Assembly: GCA_947632015.1 (NCBI GenBank)
Contig: CANRNP010000001.1
Span: 39,046-103,045, forward strand
Origin: an uncultured Clostridia bacterium
GTDB lineage: Bacteria; Bacillota; Clostridia; Christensenellales; Borkfalkiaceae
Reading direction: 5' to 3'
Length of the DNA stretch: 64,000 bases
Shown here: positions 43,417-52,803 of the stretch, piece after piece
Position numbering within the stretch: the stretch's first letter is position 1
Layout: every line of letters begins with the position of its first letter
Translations under genes and position numbers: made by a program
Notes under the pieces: model-generated
The model's input: only the letters and a program-made list of their open reading frames with translations
What the model was told of the DNA's origin: nothing
Databases searched by the model: none

Positions 43417-45291
43417 ATGAAACGGTTGAACGTCGGCATTTTCGCGCACATCGACGCGGGCAAGACCACTCTCACGGAGCGCCTTTTATACGAGGCGGGC
43501 GTTTTACGCGCGCTCGGAAGCGTAGACGACGGCACGGGATTTACCGACTTCCTCGAAGTGGAGAGAAGGAGAGGGATCTCCGTGCGGGACGCCACGGTCA
43601 CCTTCTCCTACCGGGATACGGAGATCAATCTCATCGATACGCCGGGGCACGCCGATTTCTTCGGGGAAACGGAGCTCGCCCTCTCCGCCGTGGACGTAGC
43701 GGTGCTCGCGATCGCCGCGCGCGAAGGGATCGAGGCGCAGACGGAGCTCCTTTTAGAAGCGATCGCGCGGCGGAACCTTCCGCTCGTTGTGTTCGTCAAC
43801 AAGTGCGATCTCGGCGTTTCCCGCGAGACGTTGCTCCCGCCGCTCAAAAAGGCCGTGCCGTGCGAACTCCTCGAATGGGACGCGCCCGACTTTACCGAAA
43901 ACGCGGTTTTCGCCCTCGGCGACGAGGCTCTGCTCGACGAATATCTCTCGGACGCTCTGACGGAGAGCACGCTTACAAAAAGTCTGCGCGCGGCATGCTC
44001 CGCGGGAAAGATCGCGCCCGTCCTCTTCGGCAGCGCGAAAACGGGCGAAGGCGTCCGCGCGCTTCTCGACGCGCTGTGCGATCTCTTCGAATTTTCCGCC
44101 CCCGCCGCCCCTTTTTCCGCCTTCGTCTATCAGGTGGAACACCGCAAAAACCTCGGAAAAGCGGCACACGTCCGCGTGTTTTCGGGAAAACTCTCCGTCC
44201 GAGACGACTGCTTCGACCGCAGAACGCAGAGCTCTTTCAAAGTTGCGCAGATCAAGCGGATCAAGGGAGAAAAATACGTTGACGTGACCGAACTTTCCGC
44301 GGGGGAGACGGGCGCCGTGTTCGGACTTGACGGCGCGGCGGCGGGCGATCTGCTCGGAGAAGCGCCCGCCGCCGCCCCCATCCTTCGCTTTACCCCCTAT
44401 CTCCGCGTGAAGGTAACGCCGCCCGATGGGAAGTTGCAGGAGCTTAAAAGCGCCCTCGAAGAGCTCTCGGACGAATTCCCCATGCTCTCCCTCGAATGGC
44501 GGAAGGAAAAGCGGGAGCTCACCGTCGCCGTTTCGGGGAAAGTGCAGGCGGAGATCTTGCAAGAGACGCTCATGACCCGTTTCGGGATCGACGCCGCGCT
44601 CGGCGAACCCTCGGTGATCTACCGCGAGACGCCCGCAAAAGCCGCCTACGGCTTCGAGGCGTACACCATGCCGAAACCCTGCTGGGCGGTGGTGAAGTTC
44701 TTCATCGAGCCCCTTCCGCGCGGCAGCGGCTTTCTCTATGAGAGCGTCGCCTCGGAAAAGCGCATCGCCTACCGCTATCAGGAACATGTAAAAACGGCGG
44801 TGCGGCAGACGCTCGAACAGGGGTTGAAGGGCTGGCAGGTGACCGATTTGAAGGTGACTCTCGTAGACGGGGAGCACCATGTACAGCACACCCATCCGCT
44901 CGACTTCTTTACGGCGACGCCGATGGGCGTTATGGACGGATTGAGAAATTGCGGGACGATCCTCCTCGAACCGGTGCTGGAAGTGCGGATCTGCGCGCCC
45001 GAAAAGGCGCTCGGAAAAGTGACGGGCGAGCTCGCTTCGCGGCGGGCAAAACTGCGGGAACCCTCCTTCGAAGGCGGAAAATTCACCCTCTCCGCGCAGA
45101 TCCCCGCCGAAGAGACCTTCGACTTGCAGGAGACGGTCTCCTCGCTGACGGGCGGGCGGGGCGCCTATTCGGCGCAACTGCTCGGCTACTTCCCCTGCCC
45201 CGAAGGACACGGAAAGGCGCGCGAACGGGCGGGGGTGGACCCCCTCGACCGCTCCCTCTGGATCTTGCATTGCAGGGGCGCCTATCAATGA
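43417..45291 (+). CDS. Tet(M)/EF-G-like ribosomal protection family GTPase
   Basis: MKRLNVGIFAHIDAGKTTLTERLLYEAG, ERRRGISVRDATVTF, DTPGHADF, VNKCDLG; collinear with Tet(M) over full length. Confidence 0.85.
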   Translation: MKRLNVGIFAHIDAGKTTLTERLLYEAGVLRALGSVDDGTGFTDFLEVERRRGISVRDATVTFSYRDTEINLIDTPGHADFFGETELALSAVDVAVLAIAAREGIEAQTELLLEAIARRNLPLVVFVNKCDLGVSRETLLPPLKKAVPCELLEWDAPDFTENAVFALGDEALLDEYLSDALTESTLTKSLRAACSAGKIAPVLFGSAKTGEGVRALLDALCDLFEFSAPAAPFSAFVYQVEHRKNLGKAAHVRVFSGKLSVRDDCFDRRTQSSFKVAQIKRIKGEKYVDVTELSAGETGAVFGLDGAAAGDLLGEAPAAAPILRFTPYLRVKVTPPDGKLQELKSALEELSDEFPMLSLEWRKEKRELTVAVSGKVQAEILQETLMTRFGIDAALGEPSVIYRETPAKAAYGFEAYTMPKPCWAVVKFFIEPLPRGSGFLYESVASEKRIAYRYQEHVKTAVRQTLEQGLKGWQVTDLKVTLVDGEHHVQHTHPLDFFTATPMGVMDGLRNCGTILLEPVLEVRICAPEKALGKVTGELASRRAKLREPSFEGGKFTLSAQIPAEETFDLQETVSSLTGGRGAYSAQLLGYFPCPEGHGKARERAGVDPLDRSLWILHCRGAYQ

Positions 45292-45307
45292 GAAACGCGG
45301 CTAAAAC

Positions 45308-45344
45308 AGCGGCGGCGCCGATCTTTCCGATCGGCGCCGCCGCT
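45308..45344 (-). terminator. GC-rich hairpin between convergent genes
   Basis: agcggcggcgccgatc..gatcggcgccgccgct. Confidence 0.65.
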
Positions 45345-45348
45345 TTCT

Positions 45349-46341
45349 CTAAAAGATATCCCGTTCGACGGGGGTATAGAACAGCTTTTCGATCTCGCTC
45401 TGCCGTTTGCTCTGCGCAAGGATCCACATGAGCTTCGCAACGGCGCATTCGAGGGTCATGTTGCGGGCTTCGAGCACCCTGCCGCACTCCATGAGCCGCC
45501 TTCCGACCTCGTAACTTTCGAGCGCGCTCCCCTCCCGCTCCACCTGCGTTGAGACGACGACCGTCTTTCCGCGGGCGAGGAAATCCTTCAAACGGAGGAA
45601 AAATTCGTCGTTCGCATAGTTGGGAAGCCCGCCCGAACCGAACGTTTCGAGGATGAGCCCGTCGCAATGCCCGCTGAGATAATCGAAGATCCCCGCGTCG
45701 AGCCCCGGAAACATTTTCAGCACGAAAATTCTGTGGTCGAGCGAACGGTAAAAGCGCGGCGCGCCCTCCTTCTTCTCCTCGGCGATGTAGTAGACGGGCT
45801 TGCCGTCCCTGAGCACCGCGACTTCGGGGAAGTCCACACTCGAAAAGGCGTTGTAACTGCGGGTGCGCGTTTTTTTTGCGCGGGTGCCTAAGATGACATT
45901 TCCGTCGAACACCACTTTCACCCCTGCGGCGCCGTCGTCGGCGCAATACGCGAAGGCGTCCGCTAAATTTCTCCTCGCGTCCGTATCTCTCAGATAGACC
46001 GACTTCTGCGACCCCGTGAGCACGATGGGCTTAAAACTGCCCTGTATGAGATAGCTCAGTGCCGCCGCGGTATATGCCATCGTATCGGTGCCGTGCGTAA
46101 CGACAAACCCGTCGTAAGCGGCGTAATTCTCCTCCACGATCTGCGCGAGCTTCAACCAGTGGGTGTAATAGATGTTCGTGCTGTCCAGATTGAAGGGCTG
46201 CATCTCGGTCACGTCGCAAAAGCGGGCGATCTCAGGCACGCACGCCAAAAGTTCGCTCGAAGTGAGCGCGGGAGCAAGCCCCGCCCCGCTGTTTTTGGAG
46301 GCGATGGTGCCTCCCGTGGCGATCATCAATATCTTTTTCAA
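45349..46341 (-). CDS. L-asparaginase (type I-like)
   Basis: KKILMIATGGTIASKNSGAGLAPALTS; VVTHGTDTMAYTAAAL; probable TTG start overlapping the upstream stop. Confidence 0.9.
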   Translation of the reverse strand: MKKILMIATGGTIASKNSGAGLAPALTSSELLACVPEIARFCDVTEMQPFNLDSTNIYYTHWLKLAQIVEENYAAYDGFVVTHGTDTMAYTAAALSYLIQGSFKPIVLTGSQKSVYLRDTDARRNLADAFAYCADDGAAGVKVVFDGNVILGTRAKKTRTRSYNAFSSVDFPEVAVLRDGKPVYYIAEEKKEGAPRFYRSLDHRIFVLKMFPGLDAGIFDYLSGHCDGLILETFGSGGLPNYANDEFFLRLKDFLARGKTVVVSTQVEREGSALESYEVGRRLMECGRVLEARNMTLECAVAKLMWILAQSKRQSEIEKLFYTPVERDIF

Positions 46342-46886
46342 CGAAGTCTCTCCATCAGTCTGAGGCAAATTCCTTGGGCGACGCCCTCAGGGCTCCCCTC
46401 CCCCCGCAAGAGCGCATAGAGCGCGCGGAATATCTCCTCTCCCCCTTCTCCCGAAAGGAGCACCCCGCCACGGGCGTTTGCGATTTCTTCGTAAACGTTT
46501 TCCGCTTCGGGGGAGAGCGTCTTTTCGATCGCCGCAAGCGGCACTTCCCGCACCGTCCGCGCCCAAAACAGCTTGCCGTAGGGGGTGTAATGCTTTTCGT
46601 CGTAGCGGACGCCGCCGAATTCGAGCAGTTCGGCGTCGCCAAAGACGAGCTTCCGCGCGCCGAGCTTTGCCGTTACCCGCTTGATGAGGCGGATGTCGTA
46701 AGGGGCGTCTTTTTCCTCCGCGGAGAGCAATCTCTCCACCCGCGCCGCCTGCAAGCGGTCGTGCGCGCCCACGGGCGCGAGCACCCGCTCTCCGAGGGAT
46801 AAGGGGAGCTCGGTCAGATACCAGTAAACTCTGCCGGCAAGATTTTCATCCGCGGTGAAGCGGAGCGCCGCAAAGCCGTGTTTCAT
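46338..46886 (-). CDS. Hypothetical protein
   Basis: ORF in a same-strand operon with 4-nt overlaps on both sides. Confidence 0.6.
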   Translation of the reverse strand: MKHGFAALRFTADENLAGRVYWYLTELPLSLGERVLAPVGAHDRLQAARVERLLSAEEKDAPYDIRLIKRVTAKLGARKLVFGDAELLEFGGVRYDEKHYTPYGKLFWARTVREVPLAAIEKTLSPEAENVYEEIANARGGVLLSGEGGEEIFRALYALLRGEGSPEGVAQGICLRLMERLR

Positions 46887-47869
46887 CCGCCGATCCCTTC
46901 TGCGCCGAGGGACACCGAAAGAACGTCCCCGATCTGCCGCCGCACGAACTGCCGATATTGCTTGCTCTTGGATTCGAACAGAATGTAGAGCCTGCCCTCT
47001 TGCACGAAGATCTCCTCGCTCATACAGGGCATTCCGAACGTGGAGTTAAGATCGCTCTCCCCTAAGATATAGAGCGGTACGCCTTCGAATTGCCCCGAAG
47101 GTTCGCCGAGCGGGCGATAAAACCAGAGCCTCGAATCGGGCAACCCGTAGGAGGTGGAGAGGACGATGCCTCCCTCCCACACGGCAAACCCCTGCACCTG
47201 CTCGCGCACCGAGATCGCGTATTCGGGCGTTTCGCTCGCGACCCCGCCCGCCGCGCTCTCATCCGCACGGTAGGCATAGACGATCCCGAAGTTCGTCTCC
47301 CCGTCCGCGACGGCGATATGATGGCTTTGGTCGGTCTCGTAATTGCCGGGGCGGTAGAATTCCCCCGCGTACAGCATCCCGTCATAGAAATAGCAATAGG
47401 CGACGCTGCGGAAGCCTTTGACCGTAAACCCGTCCTTCAACGCCACCGCGGCGCCGTTTTCCGCCGAGAGCGCCTCCGCAAGCGGGAAGCGCACGAGCCG
47501 TTTCCCGCTCGCCACGACGAGATAGTTCCCCGTGCACGTGATCCCGCCGAAATGGGTATCGACGTCCTTTGATCCGTCCTTCAAAGTGACGTACTTGGGG
47601 GAGTTCTCTCCGCCGAAAAGGTACACGCGGGAGGGCTCGCCCTTGATGTAGCCGCTCATGGCGAACCGGTAGCCGCTGTCCAGCGGCAGGGGGCACAGCC
47701 CCTGCGGAGAAATGCCGTCGGAAAGACCGGGGATCTCCCCTTCCTTTTGCACCGCGGCGTCGAATTCGGGATAGCGGGCGCCGAAGAACCAGACGCAAAG
47801 GAATATGCCCAGCGCCGCCAAAATGAGCAATGCGGCGGACAGCGCCGCGATCTTGATCTTGTGTTTCAT
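46883..47869 (-). CDS. Membrane-anchored extracellular protein, propeller-like
   Basis: N-terminal TM (IAALSAALLILAALGIFLCVWFFG), repetitive beta-rich extracellular region. Confidence 0.6.
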   Translation of the reverse strand: MKHKIKIAALSAALLILAALGIFLCVWFFGARYPEFDAAVQKEGEIPGLSDGISPQGLCPLPLDSGYRFAMSGYIKGEPSRVYLFGGENSPKYVTLKDGSKDVDTHFGGITCTGNYLVVASGKRLVRFPLAEALSAENGAAVALKDGFTVKGFRSVAYCYFYDGMLYAGEFYRPGNYETDQSHHIAVADGETNFGIVYAYRADESAAGGVASETPEYAISVREQVQGFAVWEGGIVLSTSYGLPDSRLWFYRPLGEPSGQFEGVPLYILGESDLNSTFGMPCMSEEIFVQEGRLYILFESKSKQYRQFVRRQIGDVLSVSLGAEGIGG

Positions 47870-47902
47870 GTTTCCCCCAAGCCGCAAAGACGCGGCGCTC
47901 CG

Positions 47903-49180
47903 TTATTCTCCTTGCCCCGCCTTTTCTTCCGCGGCGGCGGGAGCCTCTGCCGCCTGCGCCCTGCGTTTGCGCTGTTTGGGAACTTCGATACACCCGATGA
48001 TGAAGCAGGCGAGGAAGAGGGACAAAAGAAGCCCGCCGATCGCCGCGAACGCGATGCCGATCCCGCCCCTTTCGACCGCCTGCGACGTCTCGTAATGCAC
48101 GCCCGATTCCGCCTCGAAGAGGGCGATGCCGACCGCCTGCACCTTGTTCGCCGCTTCCTGCAACTTCTCGTAAACCGCCGAAAGGCTCGCCTCGAACGCC
48201 TTCACGTTCTCTTCGGTGAGCGCGTTGAGACGGCTGTCGATCTGCACGTTGCGCACGAGCAAGGCGGCGAGCGTCTCCGAAAGGTCGAGCGGCTGTTGGA
48301 CGGTAATATCCGAAGCCGACGCAGACGAACTTATTTCGGAGACGGTAAAACTTGCCGCGGGGAGCTCCTGCATGGCGCGCTTGATCTCCTCGATCTTTGC
48401 CTCGTTCTCCCTCTTTTCCGCCTCCAAGGCGCTCCTCTGCGCCTCCAACATTTCGAGCGGGACGTAACCGTTCGTCTCCAACTCGTTCGCGAGCGATTCC
48501 TGCTGGGCGGCGCCGAACAGCACGTCCGTCTCCGCGCGGTGGTTGAAGAGGGTCCTGCCCGCCGCCGAATAATTTCCGCTGTACAGCTCGATCCATTCGT
48601 CGTACTTCGCGAGAAGATCGCTCTTCTGCCGCAAAAGAAGTTCGAGCCTGTCGTCGTAGTCGGCGTTTTCGAACGCCGTCTTTTCGAGGGTGTAGCTCAC
48701 GGAGCGCGCCTTCCCCACCGCGTTGAGAACGGTGCGGTATGCGAGCGCCTTCAAAAATTCGGTGGCGGAAGTCTTTCCCGAAAAGTAGGAAGCCTCCGCC
48801 GTCACCGTGTATTTCTCCGGAAACAGCGCAACGTCGCTCCCCGTCTGTTCGGCGGAAATGGAGATGCCGTCTTTTTCGGAGAGCTTGTCCACGTTGATGC
48901 GCGAAAAACGCGCGTCCGAACTCTTCGCGGAAGCGAGCGCCTCCGCAGAGATGATCTCCTGATAATAAAAGGGCGTACCGTCGGGATATTTCCCCGACGC
49001 GCTGTTCGGATAGGAGAGCGTAAACGTGAGGCTGTAAGTGCTCTTCATCGGGTTGTATAAAAAGACAATCCCCAACACGATGAGCGCCGTAAGCGCCGCC
49101 GTGAGCGCAAGCAACTGCCAAAGCCTGCGTTTGAGCGCCGACCAGATCTCCCCGAACGTGATCCCCGTTCCCTCTTCCAT
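47903..49180 (-). CDS. Wzz/chain-length-determinant-like membrane protein
   Basis: TM near N-terminus, long coiled-coil central region, C-terminal TM (GIGIAFAAIGGLLLSLFLACFIIG). Confidence 0.6.
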   Translation of the reverse strand: MEEGTGITFGEIWSALKRRLWQLLALTAALTALIVLGIVFLYNPMKSTYSLTFTLSYPNSASGKYPDGTPFYYQEIISAEALASAKSSDARFSRINVDKLSEKDGISISAEQTGSDVALFPEKYTVTAEASYFSGKTSATEFLKALAYRTVLNAVGKARSVSYTLEKTAFENADYDDRLELLLRQKSDLLAKYDEWIELYSGNYSAAGRTLFNHRAETDVLFGAAQQESLANELETNGYVPLEMLEAQRSALEAEKRENEAKIEEIKRAMQELPAASFTVSEISSSASASDITVQQPLDLSETLAALLVRNVQIDSRLNALTEENVKAFEASLSAVYEKLQEAANKVQAVGIALFEAESGVHYETSQAVERGGIGIAFAAIGGLLLSLFLACFIIGCIEVPKQRKRRAQAAEAPAAAEEKAGQGE

Positions 49181-49297
49181 AAATATTTCCTCTCCCGAAT
49201 AGGTTATCTGTATTATATCCTTTTTGCGGGGAATAGTCAAACAATTTTCGAAGAATGCATTCATTCCCGCAAAACGGCGAAAACTAAATGGAAATGC

Positions 49298-49326
49298 TTG
49301 ACAGGACCACGGCGATATGCTATAAT
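49298..49326 (+). promoter_or_regulatory. Promoter of NifS-NifU-Rrf2 operon
   Basis: TTGACA-17 bp-TATAAT. Confidence 0.8.
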
Positions 49327-49345
49327 TCCTATAATTTTGGTAGGA
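49327..49345 (+). promoter_or_regulatory. Candidate Rrf2-family operator
   Basis: TCCTA-n9-TAGGA inverted repeat immediately downstream of the -10. Confidence 0.35.
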
Positions 49346-49359
49346 TTAAGGAGAAGATC

Positions 49360-50547
49360 ATGTTTGTTTATGCCGACAATGCGGCGACGACCAAAGTCCG
49401 CCCCGCCGCGCTGAGAGCGTTTACGGAGGTCGCCGAGACCTATTTCGGGAATCCCTCCTCTCTGCACACCGCGGGACAGCGGGCGCAGGAAGAGCTCACC
49501 CGTTGCCGCGAGAAGATCGCCCGCCTCCTGGGCGCCGAGCCGCGGGAGATCTACTTTACTTCGGGCGGGAGCGAATCGGACAACCAGGCGATTTTGAGCG
49601 CCGCCTATGCCGGCGCAAGAAAGGGCAAGAAAAAGATCGTATCGACGGCGATCGAACACCATGCCGTTCTCCATACCCTCGAAAAACTCAAAAAGGAAGG
49701 GTTCGAAGTGATCCTTCTGCCCGTCGGGACGGACGGGATCGTGAAGGCGGAGGACGCGGCGCGGGAGATCGACGAAAATACCTGCCTCGTTTCCGTGATG
49801 CTCGCCAACAACGAGATCGGCACCATCCAGCCCGTTGCGGAGATCGGCGCGGTCTGCCGCGAGAAAAAAGTGCCCTTCCACACCGACGCGGTGCAGGCGG
49901 TCGGGCATATCCCCGTTGACGTAAAGACCCTCGGTTGCGATTATCTTGCCCTCTCCGGGCATAAATTCGGCGCGCCGCGGGGCGTGGGAGCGCTGTATGT
50001 GAGAAAGGGGGCTCCCCTCTCCTCCCTCATCGAAGGGGGAGCGCAGGAGCGCGGAAAGCGCGCGGGCACGGAAAATCTGCCCGCGATCGCGGCGATGGCG
50101 GCGGCGCTCGAAGAGGCGGTAAATAACCTGCCCGCCTATACCCGTAAAGTTACCGTTTTGCGGGACAGGCTGATCGAAAAACTGAGCGCGATCCCCCACT
50201 GCGCCCTCAACGGCGACCCGAAAAAGAGGCTGTGCAACAACGTGAGCTTTTGTTTCGAGGGGATCGAAGGGGAATCCCTCCTTCTTCTGCTCGACGAAGA
50301 GGGAATTTGCGCCTCGTCCGGTTCGGCATGCACCTCAGGCTCGCTCGACCCCTCGCACGTTCTGCTCGCGATCGGCAGAGTGCACGACGTGGCGCACGGC
50401 TCTCTCCGCCTCACCCTCTCCGAGGAGACGACGGAGGAAGAAGTCGATTATATTGCCGAAAAAGTCGGATACGTTGTATCATATTTGCGCAACATGTCCC
50501 CCGTTTGGCGGGACCTTACGGAAGGAAAGAGAAAGTATATTTTATAA
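49360..50547 (+). CDS. Cysteine desulfurase (NifS/IscS family)
   Basis: MFVYADNAATTKVRPAAL, SGHKFGAPRGVGALYVRKG PLP lysine, ICASSGSACTSG catalytic Cys loop. Confidence 0.95.
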   Translation: MFVYADNAATTKVRPAALRAFTEVAETYFGNPSSLHTAGQRAQEELTRCREKIARLLGAEPREIYFTSGGSESDNQAILSAAYAGARKGKKKIVSTAIEHHAVLHTLEKLKKEGFEVILLPVGTDGIVKAEDAAREIDENTCLVSVMLANNEIGTIQPVAEIGAVCREKKVPFHTDAVQAVGHIPVDVKTLGCDYLALSGHKFGAPRGVGALYVRKGAPLSSLIEGGAQERGKRAGTENLPAIAAMAAALEEAVNNLPAYTRKVTVLRDRLIEKLSAIPHCALNGDPKKRLCNNVSFCFEGIEGESLLLLLDEEGICASSGSACTSGSLDPSHVLLAIGRVHDVAHGSLRLTLSEETTEEEVDYIAEKVGYVVSYLRNMSPVWRDLTEGKRKYIL

Positions 50548-50566
50548 GATAAGGACGGACGAAAAA

Positions 50567-51001
50567 ATGGCTTTATACAGCGAAAAAGTGATGGATCACT
50601 TCAAAAATCCGAGAAATGTCGGCGTGATCGAAAACGCGGACGGCGTGGGAGAAGTCGGCAACGCAAAGTGCGGCGACATCATGAAGATCTACCTCAAAAT
50701 CGAGGACGGGATCATCGTAGACGTCAAATTCGAGACTTTCGGCTGCGGAAGCGCGATCGCTTCGAGCTCGATGGCGACGGAGCTCATCAAGGGGAAGCCC
50801 CTCTCGGAGGCGCTCTCCCTCACCAACAAGGCGGTCGCCGAAGCGCTCGACGGACTGCCCGCCTATAAAATGCACTGCTCCGTGCTCGCGGAAGAGGCGA
50901 TCAAGGCGGCGATCCTCGACTATTACAAGAAGAACAATATCCCCTACGACGAAAGTCTCTTCCGCGAATCATCCTGCGCGCACTGCGCGAAAACGGAATG
51001 A
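50567..51001 (+). CDS. Fe-S cluster scaffold protein NifU/IscU-like
   Basis: VMDHFKNPRNVGVIENADGVGEVGNAKCGDIMKIYL, TFGCGSAIASSSMATELIKGK, MHCSVLAEEAI. Confidence 0.95.
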   Translation: MALYSEKVMDHFKNPRNVGVIENADGVGEVGNAKCGDIMKIYLKIEDGIIVDVKFETFGCGSAIASSSMATELIKGKPLSEALSLTNKAVAEALDGLPAYKMHCSVLAEEAIKAAILDYYKKNNIPYDESLFRESSCAHCAKTE

Positions 51002-51399
51002 TCATTTCGGCAAAAGGAAAATATGCGCTCCGCGTGATGATCGCGCTCGCGGCGCGGAAGGGCGGGCGGCCCGTTCCCCTCAAAGAGCTCGCCGCGGAAG
51101 AGGAGATCCCCCGTAAATTCCTCGAACAGATCATGACCGAGCTCGCAAAGGCGGGGCTGGTGAAAAGCGTGCGCGGCAAAAACGGCGGGTTTTTGCTGAC
51201 ACGTCCCCCGCAAACTTATACGGCGGCGGAGATCCTGCACGTTACCGAGACCTCGCTCGCGGCGGCGGAATGTTCGGGCAGCGGCGAGTGCCCGCGCGCG
51301 GACGTTTGCCCCACTCTCCCGATGTGGAGGGCGCTCGACGAGGCGATGGACGAACTGCTCAAAAAATACACGCTGGCGGAGCTGAGCTCCCGCGGCTGA
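50998..51399 (+). CDS. Rrf2-family transcriptional regulator (IscR-like, three conserved Cys)
   Basis: MIISAKGKYALRVMIALA, VRGKNGGFLL, AECSGSGECPRADVC. Confidence 0.93.
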   Translation: MIISAKGKYALRVMIALAARKGGRPVPLKELAAEEEIPRKFLEQIMTELAKAGLVKSVRGKNGGFLLTRPPQTYTAAEILHVTETSLAAAECSGSGECPRADVCPTLPMWRALDEAMDELLKKYTLAELSSRG

Positions 51400-51426
51400 C
51401 CCCGCCTCTCTCAAACAAAACCGAAA

Positions 51427-51466
51427 GCGCCGCCGATTGCAAGGCAATCGGCGGCGCTTTTTCGCT
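51427..51466 (+). terminator. Terminator of Fe-S operon
   Basis: gcgccgccgattgcaaggcaatcggcggcgcttttt. Confidence 0.8.
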
Positions 51467-51477
51467 CCTTCCGCTTT

Positions 51478-52803
51478 TCAGGACCCGTTCCTGCCGAAGA
51501 ATTCTTCGTAGACCGCGCGAAGGGTGCGCTCGTAATTTTTATTGTCTACCCCGACGATGATGTTCAACTCGGAAGAGCCCTGGTCGATCATGCGGACGTT
51601 GACGCCGGCGCGGGCGATCGCGTCGAACAATCTTGCGGACGTACCCACGTTTCTCATCATGCCGTGCCCGACGACCGCGATGAGCGCGATGTCGGTGAGC
51701 GTCTTGCATTGATCGGGACGGACTTCCGCTTTGATGTCCGCCTCGATCTTTTCCAGCGTCCCCTCTTTGAGCTCCGTCTCGTCGATGACGAAGGAGATGG
51801 TGTCGATCCCGGAGGGCATGTGCTCGAAGCTGACGTGATATTTTTCCAGAACGGAGAGAATGCGGCGGGCGAAGCCGATCTCACTGTTCATGAGGGATTT
51901 TTCGATGAAGATGACCGCGAAATTCTTCTTCCCCGCGATCCCCGTGACGGGCGACGGCGAAGAGGACGCCTCCGTGGCGGGCACAATGCGGGTGCCTTCG
52001 TCATCGGGGCGGAAAGTGTTTTTGATGAGGATGGGAATGTTCGCTTCCCGCACGGGGAAGATGCTCTCGCTGTGGAGCACGTTCGCCCCCATGTACGAGA
52101 GCTCCCTCAGTTCCCGGTAGGAGAGGCGGTCGATGTGGGCGGGACTGTCTACAATGCGGGGGTCGCATGCAAGAAAACCGCTCACGTCCGTCCAGTTTTC
52201 GTACAGGTCGGCGCCGACCGCCCGCGCGACGATGGCGCCCGAAACGTCGCTCCCGCCGCGGGAAAAGGTGTGCACTTTCCCCCTTTCGTCCGCGCCGTAA
52301 AACCCCGCCACGACGGCGCGCGGCTTGCCGCGGAGCGCCGCCGCCATCAGAGAATAGGTCTTTTCGCAATCCAGCCTGCCGTCCTCGGTAAAGCGCACGG
52401 CGTCGCATGCGTCGACAAAGGGTATGCCGAGGAGCGCCGCCATGATCCGCCCGGAGAGATATTCCCCCCGCGACGCCGTGAACTCCTCGCTCTTCTCCCG
52501 CATGATCGCCCGTTCCGTCTCCGAAAGGATCTCTTCGATCCCGAAGTCGAGCCCGATCTCGCGCACGATGCCGCGGAAGCGCTCCTTGACCGCCGTAAAG
52601 GGCTCGCAGACCCCCTTCTCCGCGACGGCGCGGTAGGTTTCGTACAATTTGTCGGTGACCTTTACGTCCCCTCCGAAGCGCTTGCCGGGCGCGGACGCAA
52701 CGAGGTACCGCCGCGCGGGGTCCGCACGGAAAATTTCGGCGACCCGAAGGATGTTTATGCCGTCCGCCATAGACGTGCCGCCGAATTTGCAAACTTTAAT
52801 CAT
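51478..52803 (-). CDS. lysC: Aspartate kinase
   Basis: VCKFGGTSMADGINI, FSRGGSDVSGAIVARAV, C-terminal ACT domains. Confidence 0.94.
   Translation of the reverse strand: MIKVCKFGGTSMADGINILRVAEIFRADPARRYLVASAPGKRFGGDVKVTDKLYETYRAVAEKGVCEPFTAVKERFRGIVREIGLDFGIEEILSETERAIMREKSEEFTASRGEYLSGRIMAALLGIPFVDACDAVRFTEDGRLDCEKTYSLMAAALRGKPRAVVAGFYGADERGKVHTFSRGGSDVSGAIVARAVGADLYENWTDVSGFLACDPRIVDSPAHIDRLSYRELRELSYMGANVLHSESIFPVREANIPILIKNTFRPDDEGTRIVPATEASSSPSPVTGIAGKKNFAVIFIEKSLMNSEIGFARRILSVLEKYHVSFEHMPSGIDTISFVIDETELKEGTLEKIEADIKAEVRPDQCKTLTDIALIAVVGHGMMRNVGTSARLFDAIARAGVNVRMIDQGSSELNIIVGVDNKNYERTLRAVYEEFFGRNGS

Noticed and set aside
47382-49244. 620-aa minus-strand ORF in a different frame from the Wzz-like gene
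   Set aside because: Arg/Gly-rich out-of-frame translation spanning two credible genes.
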